In this document: one piece after another, positions 15,716 through 24,023 of the stretch
Position numbering within the stretch: the first letter of the stretch is position 1
Layout: each line of letters begins with the position of its first letter
From: Tardiphaga sp.
Lineage (GTDB): Bacteria > Pseudomonadota > Alphaproteobacteria > Rhizobiales > Xanthobacteraceae
NCBI RefSeq assembly: GCF_028290495.1
Contig: NZ_JAQGJT010000091.1
Coordinates: 1-32,811 of the forward strand
Length of the DNA: 32,811 bases
Direction of reading: 5' to 3'
Translations under genes and position numbers: made by a program
Notes under the pieces: generated by a model
What the model saw: the letters and a program-made list of their open reading frames with translations, nothing else
Databases searched by the model: none
What the model was told of the DNA's origin: nothing

Positions 15716-16470
15716 GTGTCATCCCCGTGCACACCGAGATACGCTGAACGCACCAGAGGATGCGCGCGCACCTCCTGCGGCAATCCCGTCGCGACGACGG
15801 TGCCGTCTTGCATCACGGTGAGACGATCGGCCAGTTCGAACACCGCATCCATATCGTGCTCGACCAGCAACACCGCGCGATCCGCCTTCAGCGATGCGAT
15901 CAGCGCGATGATCGCGCGCGCTTCCGACTGCCCCATGCCGGCGAGTGGTTCATCCAGCAGGACGATCCGAGGGTCGGTGGCCAGCACCATCGCTATCTCG
16001 AGTTGGCGTTGCTCGCCATGGCTGAGACGATCGGCGATCACTTGCGACCGCCCGGTCAATCCAACCCTGTCGATGGCCTCGGACGTCCGCCGATGGCATT
16101 CAACGTCGGCTTGTATGCTGCCGAACATCCGTAGCGGCGCGCTGGAATGCGCCTGTGCCGCCAGCCGAACGTTTTCCTGGACGCTGAACTTGCTGAACAA
16201 GGTCGTCTTCTGATACGCGCGCCCGAGGCCCGCGCGGGCACGACGGTCAGGTGCGAAGGTCGTCACGTCGGTATCACCGAGCGAAATTCGACCAGCGCTG
16301 ACAAACAGTTCGCCGGACAGAAGATTGATCAGCGTCGACTTGCCGGCGCCGTTCGGACCAATGACGGCATGGATCTCGCCGACGTGAACTTCTATCGACA
16401 CGTCGGACACGGCTACAAGGCCCCCAAAGCGCTTTTGCAGATGCTCGGCATGGAGCGCGACCTCAGCCAT
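15712..16470 (-). CDS. LivG-type ABC transporter ATPase (system 1)
   Basis: The second ATPase subunit of the LIV-type importer (252 aa from the ATG at 16470). Key motifs are Walker A GPNGAGKST near residue 39, signature LSHGEQRQLEIAM, Walker B VLLDEPLAGM, and the H-loop LLVEHDMD. The start at 16470 is chosen because it overlaps the LivM stop by 8 bases (ATGGCTGA), while the longer upstream frame lies inside livM. The C-terminal YLG motif typical of LivG is present. It works with the LivF, LivM and LivH neighbours; adjacency to the box cluster suggests benzoate or a close aromatic acid as cargo. Confidence 0.92.
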   Translation of the reverse strand: MAEVALHAEHLQKRFGGLVAVSDVSIEVHVGEIHAVIGPNGAGKSTLINLLSGELFVSAGRISLGDTDVTTFAPDRRARAGLGRAYQKTTLFSKFSVQENVRLAAQAHSSAPLRMFGSIQADVECHRRTSEAIDRVGLTGRSQVIADRLSHGEQRQLEIAMVLATDPRIVLLDEPLAGMGQSEARAIIALIASLKADRAVLLVEHDMDAVFELADRLTVMQDGTVVATGLPQEVRAHPLVRSAYLGVHGDDT

Positions 16471-17491
16471 GTCCGACCTCCACCGCCGATGACTTGGCTT
16501 CAGGACGCCGACGATCCGACGAGGCATCGAAGGCCGGACCGGCGATCATCGACCAGATCTGCTGGACGCCGTTCGGCAGAAGGACGACGATCGCGATGAT
16601 GATGAGCCCCTCGGCGAGCTTCCAGTGCTCGAGATGCGCCTTCAACACCTCTTCCAGGCCGATCAGTACGAGCGCCCCGACCAGCGGGCCTGTCACCGAC
16701 CGCAGACCACCGATCAGGACCATGACCAGAACGGTCGCCGACTGGTGCCATCCCAGCATCTGTGGCGCGACGAAGCCGAACTGCGCCGCCGCCAGATATC
16801 CGGCAACACCGGCCAGCGCGCCCGATACCGCAAAGGCGGTCAGCCGCAGGCGGAAAATCGGAAAGCCCAGCGAGCGGGCACGACGTTCGTTGTCGCGGGC
16901 GGCGGCCAATGCATGGCCGAACGGCGAGCGCACGATCATCGTGAGCAGGGCCATCACGGCGATGAGGCACGTCAATACGACGAAATAGAAGACGACAGGT
17001 TTGTCGAGATCGAGCAATTGACGCCCGCCGATCGCGATTTCCGGCCGGACGTTGATCGATATGCCGTCCGATCCACCCGCCACGCGGGTGTCGTGAAAGA
17101 AGAAGAACAGCATTTCACCAAAGGCCAGCGTCACCATGATGAAATAGATGCCGCGAGTCCGCAGCGCCAATGCGCCGATGACCAGCGCCATCGCGGTCGA
17201 AGCCGCCACGGCCAGCGGAAACGACAGCAGCAGCGAAGCCGCATCGTAGCCCGGCGACATCAGCGCAAGGACGTAGCCGGCCAGGCCGAAGAACGCTGCA
17301 TGGCACAGGCTCACCAGGCCGCCATGACCGACCGCGAGATTGAGCGCCATCGCCAGCATGCCCATGATCAGTGCCTTGGCGCAGAACTGGACGTAGTAGA
17401 CCGGCGCAACGAACGGCAGAACGATCGCAACGGCGAGACACGCCCCCATCACCAATAGCGTCGGCAAGCGGAATTCTTTCAAATTATGCAT
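16463..17491 (-). CDS. LivM-type ABC transporter permease (system 1)
   Basis: An inner-membrane permease of about 342 aa with roughly eight to ten hydrophobic segments and the LivM core (ALNLAVGHGGLVSLCHAAFFGLAGY near residue 60-85; RDNERRARSLG coupling loop). I start at the ATG at 17491, which overlaps the LivH stop by 8 bases (ATGCATAA). The frame upstream of it lies inside livH. The C-terminal tail after the last helix is polar and ends EVGHG. It pairs with LivH to form the channel. Confidence 0.92.
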   Translation of the reverse strand: MHNLKEFRLPTLLVMGACLAVAIVLPFVAPVYYVQFCAKALIMGMLAMALNLAVGHGGLVSLCHAAFFGLAGYVLALMSPGYDAASLLLSFPLAVAASTAMALVIGALALRTRGIYFIMVTLAFGEMLFFFFHDTRVAGGSDGISINVRPEIAIGGRQLLDLDKPVVFYFVVLTCLIAVMALLTMIVRSPFGHALAAARDNERRARSLGFPIFRLRLTAFAVSGALAGVAGYLAAAQFGFVAPQMLGWHQSATVLVMVLIGGLRSVTGPLVGALVLIGLEEVLKAHLEHWKLAEGLIIIAIVVLLPNGVQQIWSMIAGPAFDASSDRRRPEAKSSAVEVGHG

Positions 17492-18356
17492 TAGGACGTC
17501 CCAGAATGCCGCTGGGACGCCAGACAAGGACGGCCGCCATCAGCACGTAAATCAAAATGCTGGATGCGCTCGGGAAGAACACCTTTCCAAACGTATCGGT
17601 CAGTCCGATCAGCAGCGCCCCGACGGCGGCGCCCGCCACAGATCCGATGCCGCCGAGCACGATCACCACAAAGGACAGGATCAGCATGCCGTCGCCCATT
17701 CCGGGAAACACCGTTGAGATTGGCGCGATGACGATGCCGCCCAGCGCTGCCAGCGCGATGCCGACCGCAAAGACGTAGCGGTTGACGCGATCGAACTTGA
17801 TGCCGAGCACGCGGGCCATCTCGCGATTTTCGGCGCCTGCCCGCACGATCATGCCGATCTTGGTGCGGTTGATGACCAGGAAGATCGCGACGGCCACACC
17901 GAGGCAAAAGATGCAGATCGCCAGCCGGTAGACGGAGTACGACAGATTATCCGTCAACTGGATCGATCCCGACAGCCACGCCGGCGGCGCCACGGCATGG
18001 ACATCCTTTCCGAACAGCAATTGCCTGACTTCGTCGATGACAAGGATCAGCCCGAAGCTGAGCAATACCTGCGCCAGGTGATCGCGGCCGTATAACAGCC
18101 TCACAAACATCGTTTCGAGCAGCATGCCCGCGATGAAAGCAATAACGACGCCGCCCAGCATGGCCAGCGCAAAGCTGCCCGTGACCAGCGTGAGCCAGTA
18201 AGCGAGATAGGCGCCCAGCATGTAGAACGCGCCGTGTGCGAGGTTGATGACGCCAAGGATACCGAACACCAGCGTCAGGCCGCTCGCGACCAGGAACAGC
18301 ACCGTGCCGTATTGGACTGCGTTCAGAATCTGAACGCCGAACGTGATAAGATCCAT
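17484..18356 (-). CDS. LivH-type ABC transporter permease (system 1)
   Basis: A 290-residue inner-membrane permease with the LivH features: a first helix GTVLFLVASGLTLVFGILG followed by INLAHGAFYMLGAYLAY, and the cytoplasmic coupling region RTKIGMIVRAGAENREMARVLG. It is the first membrane gene after the receptor gene. The 116-base gap to the receptor contains a strong hairpin (18434-18463), which may lower permease expression relative to receptor. No lesions are seen. Confidence 0.93.
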   Translation of the reverse strand: MDLITFGVQILNAVQYGTVLFLVASGLTLVFGILGVINLAHGAFYMLGAYLAYWLTLVTGSFALAMLGGVVIAFIAGMLLETMFVRLLYGRDHLAQVLLSFGLILVIDEVRQLLFGKDVHAVAPPAWLSGSIQLTDNLSYSVYRLAICIFCLGVAVAIFLVINRTKIGMIVRAGAENREMARVLGIKFDRVNRYVFAVGIALAALGGIVIAPISTVFPGMGDGMLILSFVVIVLGGIGSVAGAAVGALLIGLTDTFGKVFFPSASSILIYVLMAAVLVWRPSGILGRPNA

Positions 18357-18433
18357 CCTCGATGTCCAATTCAGATGATGCTGGCACCAGCTATGTGATC
18401 GGCAGGAGGTCTACATGTTCTTACAAAGCTGAT

Positions 18434-18463
18434 CGTAACGAGCGCGGCGTGGCGCTCGTTACG
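18434..18463 (-). terminator. Intercistronic hairpin between ABC receptor and permease genes
   Basis: CGTAACGAGCGC (18434-18445) and GCGCTCGTTACG (18452-18463) are exact 12-bp complements around a 6-base loop. It lies 9 bases after the receptor stop. There is no U-tract on the minus strand, so I read it as an attenuator or 3'-stabilising hairpin, a common way to make more receptor than permease. Confidence 0.6.
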
Positions 18464-18472
18464 GCAGTCCCG

Positions 18473-19681
18473 TCACGATATCTTGCAGCCACGCGCGGGA
18501 TCATCGACGCTGGCCTGCGCGATCGAGACCATCTCGTTTCGGCCGTTTTTAACTTCCCGCAAATAGATGTTCTGGATCGGATTGTGCGCCTTGTTAAATG
18601 ATAACGGCCCGCGCGGACTGTCGATCTTGGCGTCACCCATGGCGGCAAGCAACTTGCCGCGTGCCGTAAAGTCGCCGCCGACCGCCGTCAGGCCGATGTC
18701 GAGCAAGGCAGCGGCGTCATAGCCCTGCACGGCATAGATGTCGCCGTCTTTGCCGGTCTTGGCCTTAAAGGCCTTGAGGAAGGCAAGATTGGCCGGATTG
18801 TCGAGATTGTCGGCGTAATGCAGCGTGGTCTTGATGCCGTCAGCAGCAGCGCCCTGCGCTTCGATGGTGCCATCCGTCAGGAAGCCTGCACCATAGAGCG
18901 GAATGGTCTTGTTGAGCCCCGCCGCCGCGTAGTCCTTCACGAATTTTACCGCCCCGCCGCCGGCGAAGAAGCTGAACACCGCATCCGGTTTCAACGTGGC
19001 AATCTGGGTGATCAGTGCCTGGAATTCGACTTCGGGAAACGGGACCGTGAGATCGGCGACGATCTTGCCGCCGTTCTTGGTGAAATTCTCCGCAAAGGCG
19101 CCGACCATCTCGGCGCCTGCCGTGTAGCGCCAGGTGATCGTGACGACGTTCTTGATTCCGGCGTCGGCCATCACCTTGCCCATCGGGTAGGTGCTCTGCC
19201 AGTTCGAGAACGAGGTGCGGAAGATGTTCGGCGCGCAGGCCGGGCCGGTCGCGTCGTTGGCGCCGGCATTCGGAATGATCAGCAGCGTCTTGGTATCGCG
19301 CGCGACCTTGACCATCGCCATCGCCACGCCGGAATGCACAGTGCCGACAACAACATCGGCTTTCTCGCGGCCGACCAGCCGGTTCATATTGTCGGTCGCG
19401 GCTTCAGGCTTCGACTCGTCGTCCACCTGCACGAAGGCGATATCGCGGCCGCCGAGTTTACCGCCCTTTTGCTCGACATAGAGCCGGAAGCCATCGTCGA
19501 TGAACTGGCCGAGCTTCGCGAAGGTGCCGGTATACGGAAGCATCATGCCCACCTTCAGTGGCGCATTTTGCGCGATGGCCGGCGAGCGAAACGGCGCAAC
19601 GGCGGTGAGCGTTGCGGCGCCGGCCGCACCCGACAAAAGGGCACGGCGCGACACCGGCCGCGTAAAACCTTTGATGGTCAT
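18473..19681 (-). CDS. ABC transporter substrate-binding protein, LIV type (system 1)
   Basis: The periplasmic receptor (402 aa) of the first importer. The N-terminus has a long leader with an arginine pair (SRRALLSG, R12-R13), a hydrophobic stretch and a likely cleavage at AIA|QN, so Tat or Sec export are both possible. The mature part begins LKVGMMLPYTGTFAKLGQFID, typical of aromatic-acid-binding members of the leucine-binding family. A strong GGGAGG ribosome-binding site lies upstream of the ATG. It heads the receptor-H-M-G-F operon. Upstream (19776-19811) are TGCA repeats and a match to the boxC/bclA operator, so BoxR control and benzoate-type cargo are plausible. Confidence 0.92.
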   Translation of the reverse strand: MTIKGFTRPVSRRALLSGAAGAATLTAVAPFRSPAIAQNAPLKVGMMLPYTGTFAKLGQFIDDGFRLYVEQKGGKLGGRDIAFVQVDDESKPEAATDNMNRLVGREKADVVVGTVHSGVAMAMVKVARDTKTLLIIPNAGANDATGPACAPNIFRTSFSNWQSTYPMGKVMADAGIKNVVTITWRYTAGAEMVGAFAENFTKNGGKIVADLTVPFPEVEFQALITQIATLKPDAVFSFFAGGGAVKFVKDYAAAGLNKTIPLYGAGFLTDGTIEAQGAAADGIKTTLHYADNLDNPANLAFLKAFKAKTGKDGDIYAVQGYDAAALLDIGLTAVGGDFTARGKLLAAMGDAKIDSPRGPLSFNKAHNPIQNIYLREVKNGRNEMVSIAQASVDDPARGCKIS

Positions 19682-19775
19682 GAGCAGTCCTCCCTTGGAA
19701 TCTGATCCGTGATCGGTTGACCCGACCTATCGGTTGTCATGCGAGAGCTTCTCGCCCTATCAAGAGGCACCATAT

Positions 19776-19811
19776 TGCATGATAAAATCTAAATGCAAGA
19801 ATTATAATGCA
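19776..19811 (-). promoter_or_regulatory. Candidate BoxR operator upstream of ABC system 1
   Basis: Three TGCA elements occur at 19776-19779, 19794-19797 and 19808-19811. The last closes AGAATTATAATGCA (19798-19811), which matches the boxC and bclA/boxR sites at 12 of 14 positions of the pattern TGMATWATAATKCA. TATAAT on the minus strand could be the -10. The region lies about 95-130 bases before the receptor start. Confidence 0.5.
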
Positions 19812-19859
19812 TGGTATATCGACTTCGAGCTGACAACTTCGCGCAATTGCTTCAGGTCG

Positions 19860-20236
19860 TCAGGCAGTCGGTTCAGACTTCACACCCAACCGCTCCACGA
19901 GAAAATCGACGAATACGCGCACCCGTGCGGGCATGGTTGCGCCCCCGACGAACAGCACGTGAAAAGTTTCGCGGTCCTGCGGATTGTACTCTTCGAGCAG
20001 CGGTACCAGACGGTCGCTGGCGAGGTCGCTCGCACCGAGAAAAGGCCGTCGCGCGCGATGTCGACGCCCAACCGGGCGAGTTGCGTCACCGCCTCGCCGC
20101 TGTTCGCCTCGATCTTGCCGGTAACATCAATCTTGTAGTCGCGCCCGTCTCGGCGGAACGGCCAAGCGGGCTCGGCACGGCGGAAGTTGAAGCGCAGGCA
20201 GCCGTGGGCGAGCAGGTCTTCGGGCAGCCTGCTCAT
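19860..20236 (-). pseudogene. LysR-family regulator, C-terminal remnant with a frameshift
   Basis: The minus strand encodes part of a LysR effector domain: PEDLLAHGCLRFNFRRAEPAWPF and then IEANSGEAVTQLARLGVDIA. The ending VPLLEEYNPQDRETFHVLFVG...FVDFLVERLGVKS is in a different frame, so there is a frameshift near 20020. The DNA-binding half is missing: at about 20232 the sequence switches to an IS30 transposase fragment on the opposite strand. The gene is certainly dead. It may once have regulated one of the flanking ABC operons. Confidence 0.8.
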
Positions 20237-20486
20237 TCAGACTCGAGGCGTGGTGAAAAAAGAGTTGCTTGCGCATTTGAGCGCGAAATGCACGATCCGC
20301 CGCTTCCGGCACGCCAGCCTGAAACGACGCGGACTCGGCCCGATCAAGAATGCTGTGTCCATCAGCGAAAAGGCGGCATTTGTTGAAGATCGTGCGGTCC
20401 CGGGCCATTGGGAGGGTGACCTGATCGGCGGATCGAAGAACAGCTATGTCGCAACGCTTGTCGAGCGCCAGCTTCGGCAACTTGTC
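20232..20486 (+). mobile_element. IS30-family transposase fragment
   Basis: About 85 codons of an IS30 transposase are visible: LIQTRGVVKKELLAHL, then VSISEKAAFVEDRAVPGHWE followed by GDLIGGSKNSYVATLVER, the well-conserved start of the DDE catalytic domain. Both ends are missing, and the homology fades after VERQLRQL. No terminal repeats are seen. It fused onto the LysR remnant and marks a deletion junction. The following 160 bases (20487-20648) hold nothing I recognise. Confidence 0.8.
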
Positions 20487-20648
20487 TTCGATACCAGGTA
20501 TTTCACCGGACTACCGCGCCCCGTCATCCACGATGTTAACAACGGCCGCAGACTGCGCCCGGCACTTAGAGGCACAATCGTCATCAACGTTGCTCTGATG
20601 CAAAGCGCAACCAGCTCGCGATCGGAGTCTCTCCAGACTCGCAGATCT

Positions 20649-21356
20649 TCAACCGATTCCGAGAAACCGATCGCGGACGGCTGGATCGGCGGCGAGATCC
20701 TTGTTGCTGCCGCTCCAGATGACCTCGCCCTTTTCGACCACGTAGTGTCGATCAGCGAATTCCATCAATGCATCGATCTCCTTGTCGATGATCAACATCG
20801 CGAGCCCTTGCATCTTCAGCTGTTTGAGCCGCGCCCAGATCTCTTCGCGGATAACGGGTGCCAAGCCTTCCGTCGCTTCGTCCAGGACTAGCAGGCTGGG
20901 ATTCGTCATCAAGGCGCGACCGATCGCGAGCATCTGCTGCTCGCCGCCGGACAATTGGCCGCCTCCGTTGGACAGTCGCTCACCGAGCCGGGGAAAGAAT
21001 TCGACCACTTTGTCCATCGTCCACGGATCCGCCGCGCGCAGCGGGTTCGCCTCGGCCATCAGCAAGTTCTCACGCACAGTCAGATTGGGGAAGATGTGAC
21101 GTCCTTCCGGCACCAGGCCCAAGCCGAGACGCGCGATCCGATGTGGCATCAGTCGGTTCACCGATTGGCCAGCCAGCATGATCGCTCCGGACGTGACCGG
21201 AAGCAGACCGCATATCGTTCGAACAGTCGTGGTCTTCCCCATACCGTTACGGCCGAGCAGCGTCACGACCTCGCCCGCCCCGATGGAGAAGGATATCCCG
21301 AACAGAACCTGACTATGGCCATAGGCCGCGCTGATATTGGCGACGTCGAGCAGCAT
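20649..21356 (-). CDS. LivF-type ABC transporter ATPase (system 2)
   Basis: The ATPase subunit (235 aa) of the second LIV-type importer. It shows Walker A GRNGMGKTT near residue 34, LSGGEQQML, Walker B LLVLDEATEGLAP and the unusual IIDKEID in place of the common VEQN. It begins 5 bases after the LivG stop and is the last gene of the gentisate operon. Beyond its stop lies insertion-sequence debris, so the operon ends abruptly at an old rearrangement junction. Confidence 0.92.
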   Translation of the reverse strand: MLLDVANISAAYGHSQVLFGISFSIGAGEVVTLLGRNGMGKTTTVRTICGLLPVTSGAIMLAGQSVNRLMPHRIARLGLGLVPEGRHIFPNLTVRENLLMAEANPLRAADPWTMDKVVEFFPRLGERLSNGGGQLSGGEQQMLAIGRALMTNPSLLVLDEATEGLAPVIREEIWARLKQLKMQGLAMLIIDKEIDALMEFADRHYVVEKGEVIWSGSNKDLAADPAVRDRFLGIG

Positions 21357-21361
21357 GCGAT

Positions 21362-22105
21362 CTACCTGTGTCCGAGATAGGCCGCTCGCACGGCGGCGTC
21401 GCTACGAATTTGATCCGGAAACCCGGTCGCAATCGCACGTCCCGCCACCAGCACGGTGACGCGATCGGCCAGCTTGAACACGGCATCCATGTCGTGCTCG
21501 ACTAGCAGAATCGAATAGCGCGACTTGAGGCCCAACAGCAGCGTCGTCATCCGCGCGCTGTCCTCCCGGCCCATGCCGGCCATCGGCTCATCAAGCAGAA
21601 GAAGTTTTGGCTGCATCGCCAGCGCCATCGCTAGTTCGAGTTGTCGGCGTTCGCCATGCGAGACATCGCCGGCCAGGCGATCCGTTCGTCCGAGCCCGAC
21701 AATGTCGAGCATCCCTTGCGCCGGATCGGTCAACGTCACGTCTTCGCGTGCGTCACGCCAGAACCGGAAGCTGTGCCCCTGCCGAGCCTGCACCGAGACG
21801 GCGACATTGTCGCGTAGCGTGAATTGCGGAAACACCGATGAAATCTGAAAAGATCGCGCCAGACCGGCATGCGCCCGTCGGTACGACGGCTCGCGCGTGA
21901 TGTCGCGCCCGTCGAAACGGATCGAGCCGGCGTCCGGTGTCAGATCGCCCTGTAATTGCGAGATCAGCGAGGTCTTGCCCGCGCCGTTGGGGCCAATCAG
22001 CGCGAGCGTCTCCCGGTTCATAACCTGCAGATCCAGATGGTCGGTCGCGACCAGTCCGCCGAAGCGTTTCACCAGACCAGTGACCTGCAATAAAGCGTCG
22101 CTCAT
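21362..22105 (-). CDS. LivG-type ABC transporter ATPase (system 2)
   Basis: The partner ATPase (247 aa from the ATG at 22105). Motifs are GPNGAGKTS near residue 38, SHGERRQLELAMALA, LLLLDEPMAGMG and LLVEHDMDAVF, and it ends YLGHR as LivG proteins do. The chosen ATG shares one base with the LivM stop (TAATG), which implies coupled translation; the longer upstream frame is inside livM. It serves the same importer as the four flanking transport genes. Confidence 0.92.
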   Translation of the reverse strand: MSDALLQVTGLVKRFGGLVATDHLDLQVMNRETLALIGPNGAGKTSLISQLQGDLTPDAGSIRFDGRDITREPSYRRAHAGLARSFQISSVFPQFTLRDNVAVSVQARQGHSFRFWRDAREDVTLTDPAQGMLDIVGLGRTDRLAGDVSHGERRQLELAMALAMQPKLLLLDEPMAGMGREDSARMTTLLLGLKSRYSILLVEHDMDAVFKLADRVTVLVAGRAIATGFPDQIRSDAAVRAAYLGHR

Positions 22106-23130
22106 TACGGATTCGCCCTGCCGAAGGTCATACGTAGCAAGTCTGTCAGACCGCCCCGCAGTAGGACCACGATGCCGATGATGATGAGTCCGAAACCGAG
22201 CTGCCAGTAGATCGTCCATTCCGACAGGATGATTTCCAGAATGAGAAACACCGCCGCACCCAGAACGGGTCCCCATACGGTCGACATGCCGCCCAGCACG
22301 CACATCACGACCAAGTCGCCGGACCGCACCCAGGACATTTCGGACGGGCTGATGAACTGCTGGCCGGCGGCGAGCAGCGCGCCGCCGAGCCCCGCGATCG
22401 CACCGGAGATCGCGAACGCGGCAAGTTGATAGCGCAGCGGCGGAATGCCGAGTGCCGTCAATCTGCGCTCGTTCTGGGACGACGCACGCAGGACAACGCC
22501 GAACCGGCTCGCGACCAAGCGTTGCGATAGGATGAGCACAACGGCGAGGACCGCGACGCATCCGAGATAGAACGGCGTCCGCCCGGTGGCGGCAAATCCG
22601 AACAGCGTGATATCGCCGTTGATCTGCAGACCATCGTCGCCACCGTATTTTTGCAAAGCGATGAAGAAGTAATAGAGCATCTGATTGAAGGCGAGCGTGA
22701 TCATGATGAAATAGGCGCCGCCGGTGCGCAACGACACGATCCCCATCGCCGCTGCAACGATCGCGGAAACGCAGATCGCGACAGGCAAGACGATCGCAAG
22801 TTCGGTCGATCCGGGAATGAAGCCGAACAGAGGTTCGCCGGCCTCGGCTTGGAATGCGAGAACGCCGACGACATATCCGCCGATACCGAACAATCCGGCA
22901 TGCAGAAGACTGACGAGACCGCCGAAGCCGAGCACGATGTTCAGCGCGACCGCGGCCAGCGAGAAGACGACGACCCGCGTGCCAATCTTGAGCAGAAACG
23001 GACTTCCGATCAGCGACGCCACCACCGGCAGCGCCGCCAGCAGCAGGATCAGGATAGCGATCGGCATCAGGCCGGCGAAGGGGCGCGGCACGGCCGGGGC
23101 GGCGATGGGATGTGTCATGCTGTCAGCCAT
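22105..23130 (-). CDS. LivM-type ABC transporter permease (system 2)
   Basis: An inner-membrane permease (341 aa) with multiple hydrophobic helices. Core motifs are ALNIVLGFGGLVSLLHAGLFGIGGY and the coupling loop SSQNERRLTALGIP. The ATG at 23130 overlaps the LivH stop by 8 bases (ATGGCTGA), the same junction sequence as livM/livG of system 1. It forms the channel with LivH and is energised by LivG/LivF. No damage is visible. Confidence 0.92.
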   Translation of the reverse strand: MADSMTHPIAAPAVPRPFAGLMPIAILILLLAALPVVASLIGSPFLLKIGTRVVVFSLAAVALNIVLGFGGLVSLLHAGLFGIGGYVVGVLAFQAEAGEPLFGFIPGSTELAIVLPVAICVSAIVAAAMGIVSLRTGGAYFIMITLAFNQMLYYFFIALQKYGGDDGLQINGDITLFGFAATGRTPFYLGCVAVLAVVLILSQRLVASRFGVVLRASSQNERRLTALGIPPLRYQLAAFAISGAIAGLGGALLAAGQQFISPSEMSWVRSGDLVVMCVLGGMSTVWGPVLGAAVFLILEIILSEWTIYWQLGFGLIIIGIVVLLRGGLTDLLRMTFGRANP

Positions 23131-23995
23131 GGACCGGAAACAATCCCCGTGGACGCAGCGCGAGAATGGACGCCATGAGAACGAAGATCAGCATGCTGCC
23201 GAGCGCGGGCGGCAGCAGAACACGGCCGAACGTATCGACGACCCCCACGATGACCGCGGCGATCAAGGCACCCTTGATCGAACCTATGCCGCCGATCACC
23301 GTCACGACGAGCGCGAGGATCAATACCGGCTCACCCATGCCGACCTGGACGGCGCTGATCGGCCCAGCCATCATGCCCGCCAGGCCCGCCAACGCGGCGC
23401 CTGCCGCGAACACCAGTGAGAAGACCAGTTCGACGTTCACCCCCATGGCGGACGCAATGTCGCGATTGCTGGCGCCAGCCCGGACCCACATGCCGACGCG
23501 GGTATGCGACACTACCAGGTAGAGAACGGCGGCGACGACGAGACCGGCCGCCAGAATGACCAGCCGGAAACTCGGATAGGTCAGGCCCGGCAACAATTGT
23601 ACGGACCCGGCCAGTGCCGACGGCAGCGGCATCGGAACAGGGACAGGCCCCCACACCATCTTCGTCAACTCGTTCAGGACAAGAATCAGACCGAAGGTCA
23701 CCAGCACCTGGTCGAGATGGCCGCGATGGTAGAAGCGTCGCAGCACCAGCGCTTCGAGAAGAGCGCCGGCGAGCGCGGTGGCCGGCACCGCCAGCGCAAT
23801 CGCGAACAGGAAGTTTCCGGTGTACGACAGGATCGTTGCGGCGGCGAACGCACCAATCATGAACAATGATCCATGCGTCAGGTTGATCATGTTCATGATG
23901 CCGAATACCAACGTCAATCCGGCCGCCATCAGAAACAATTGGACACCCAACTGCACGCCGTTCAGCGATTGTTCGATGATTAGCATCAGGCCCAT
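23123..23995 (-). CDS. LivH-type ABC transporter permease (system 2)
   Basis: A 290-residue inner-membrane permease. The first helices read GVQLFLMAAGLTLVFGIMNM and INLTHGSLFMIGAF, and the coupling loop is HTRVGMWVRAGASNRDIASAMG. The ATG at 23995 has GGAG 8 bases upstream. It follows the receptor gene by 28 bases. Same length as LivH of system 1 but clearly divergent in sequence, so the two transporters are not a recent duplication. Confidence 0.93.
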   Translation of the reverse strand: MGLMLIIEQSLNGVQLGVQLFLMAAGLTLVFGIMNMINLTHGSLFMIGAFAAATILSYTGNFLFAIALAVPATALAGALLEALVLRRFYHRGHLDQVLVTFGLILVLNELTKMVWGPVPVPMPLPSALAGSVQLLPGLTYPSFRLVILAAGLVVAAVLYLVVSHTRVGMWVRAGASNRDIASAMGVNVELVFSLVFAAGAALAGLAGMMAGPISAVQVGMGEPVLILALVVTVIGGIGSIKGALIAAVIVGVVDTFGRVLLPPALGSMLIFVLMASILALRPRGLFPVHG

Positions 23996-24023
23996 CGTGC
24001 TCGCTCCAGTCGATCCCCAGCCG

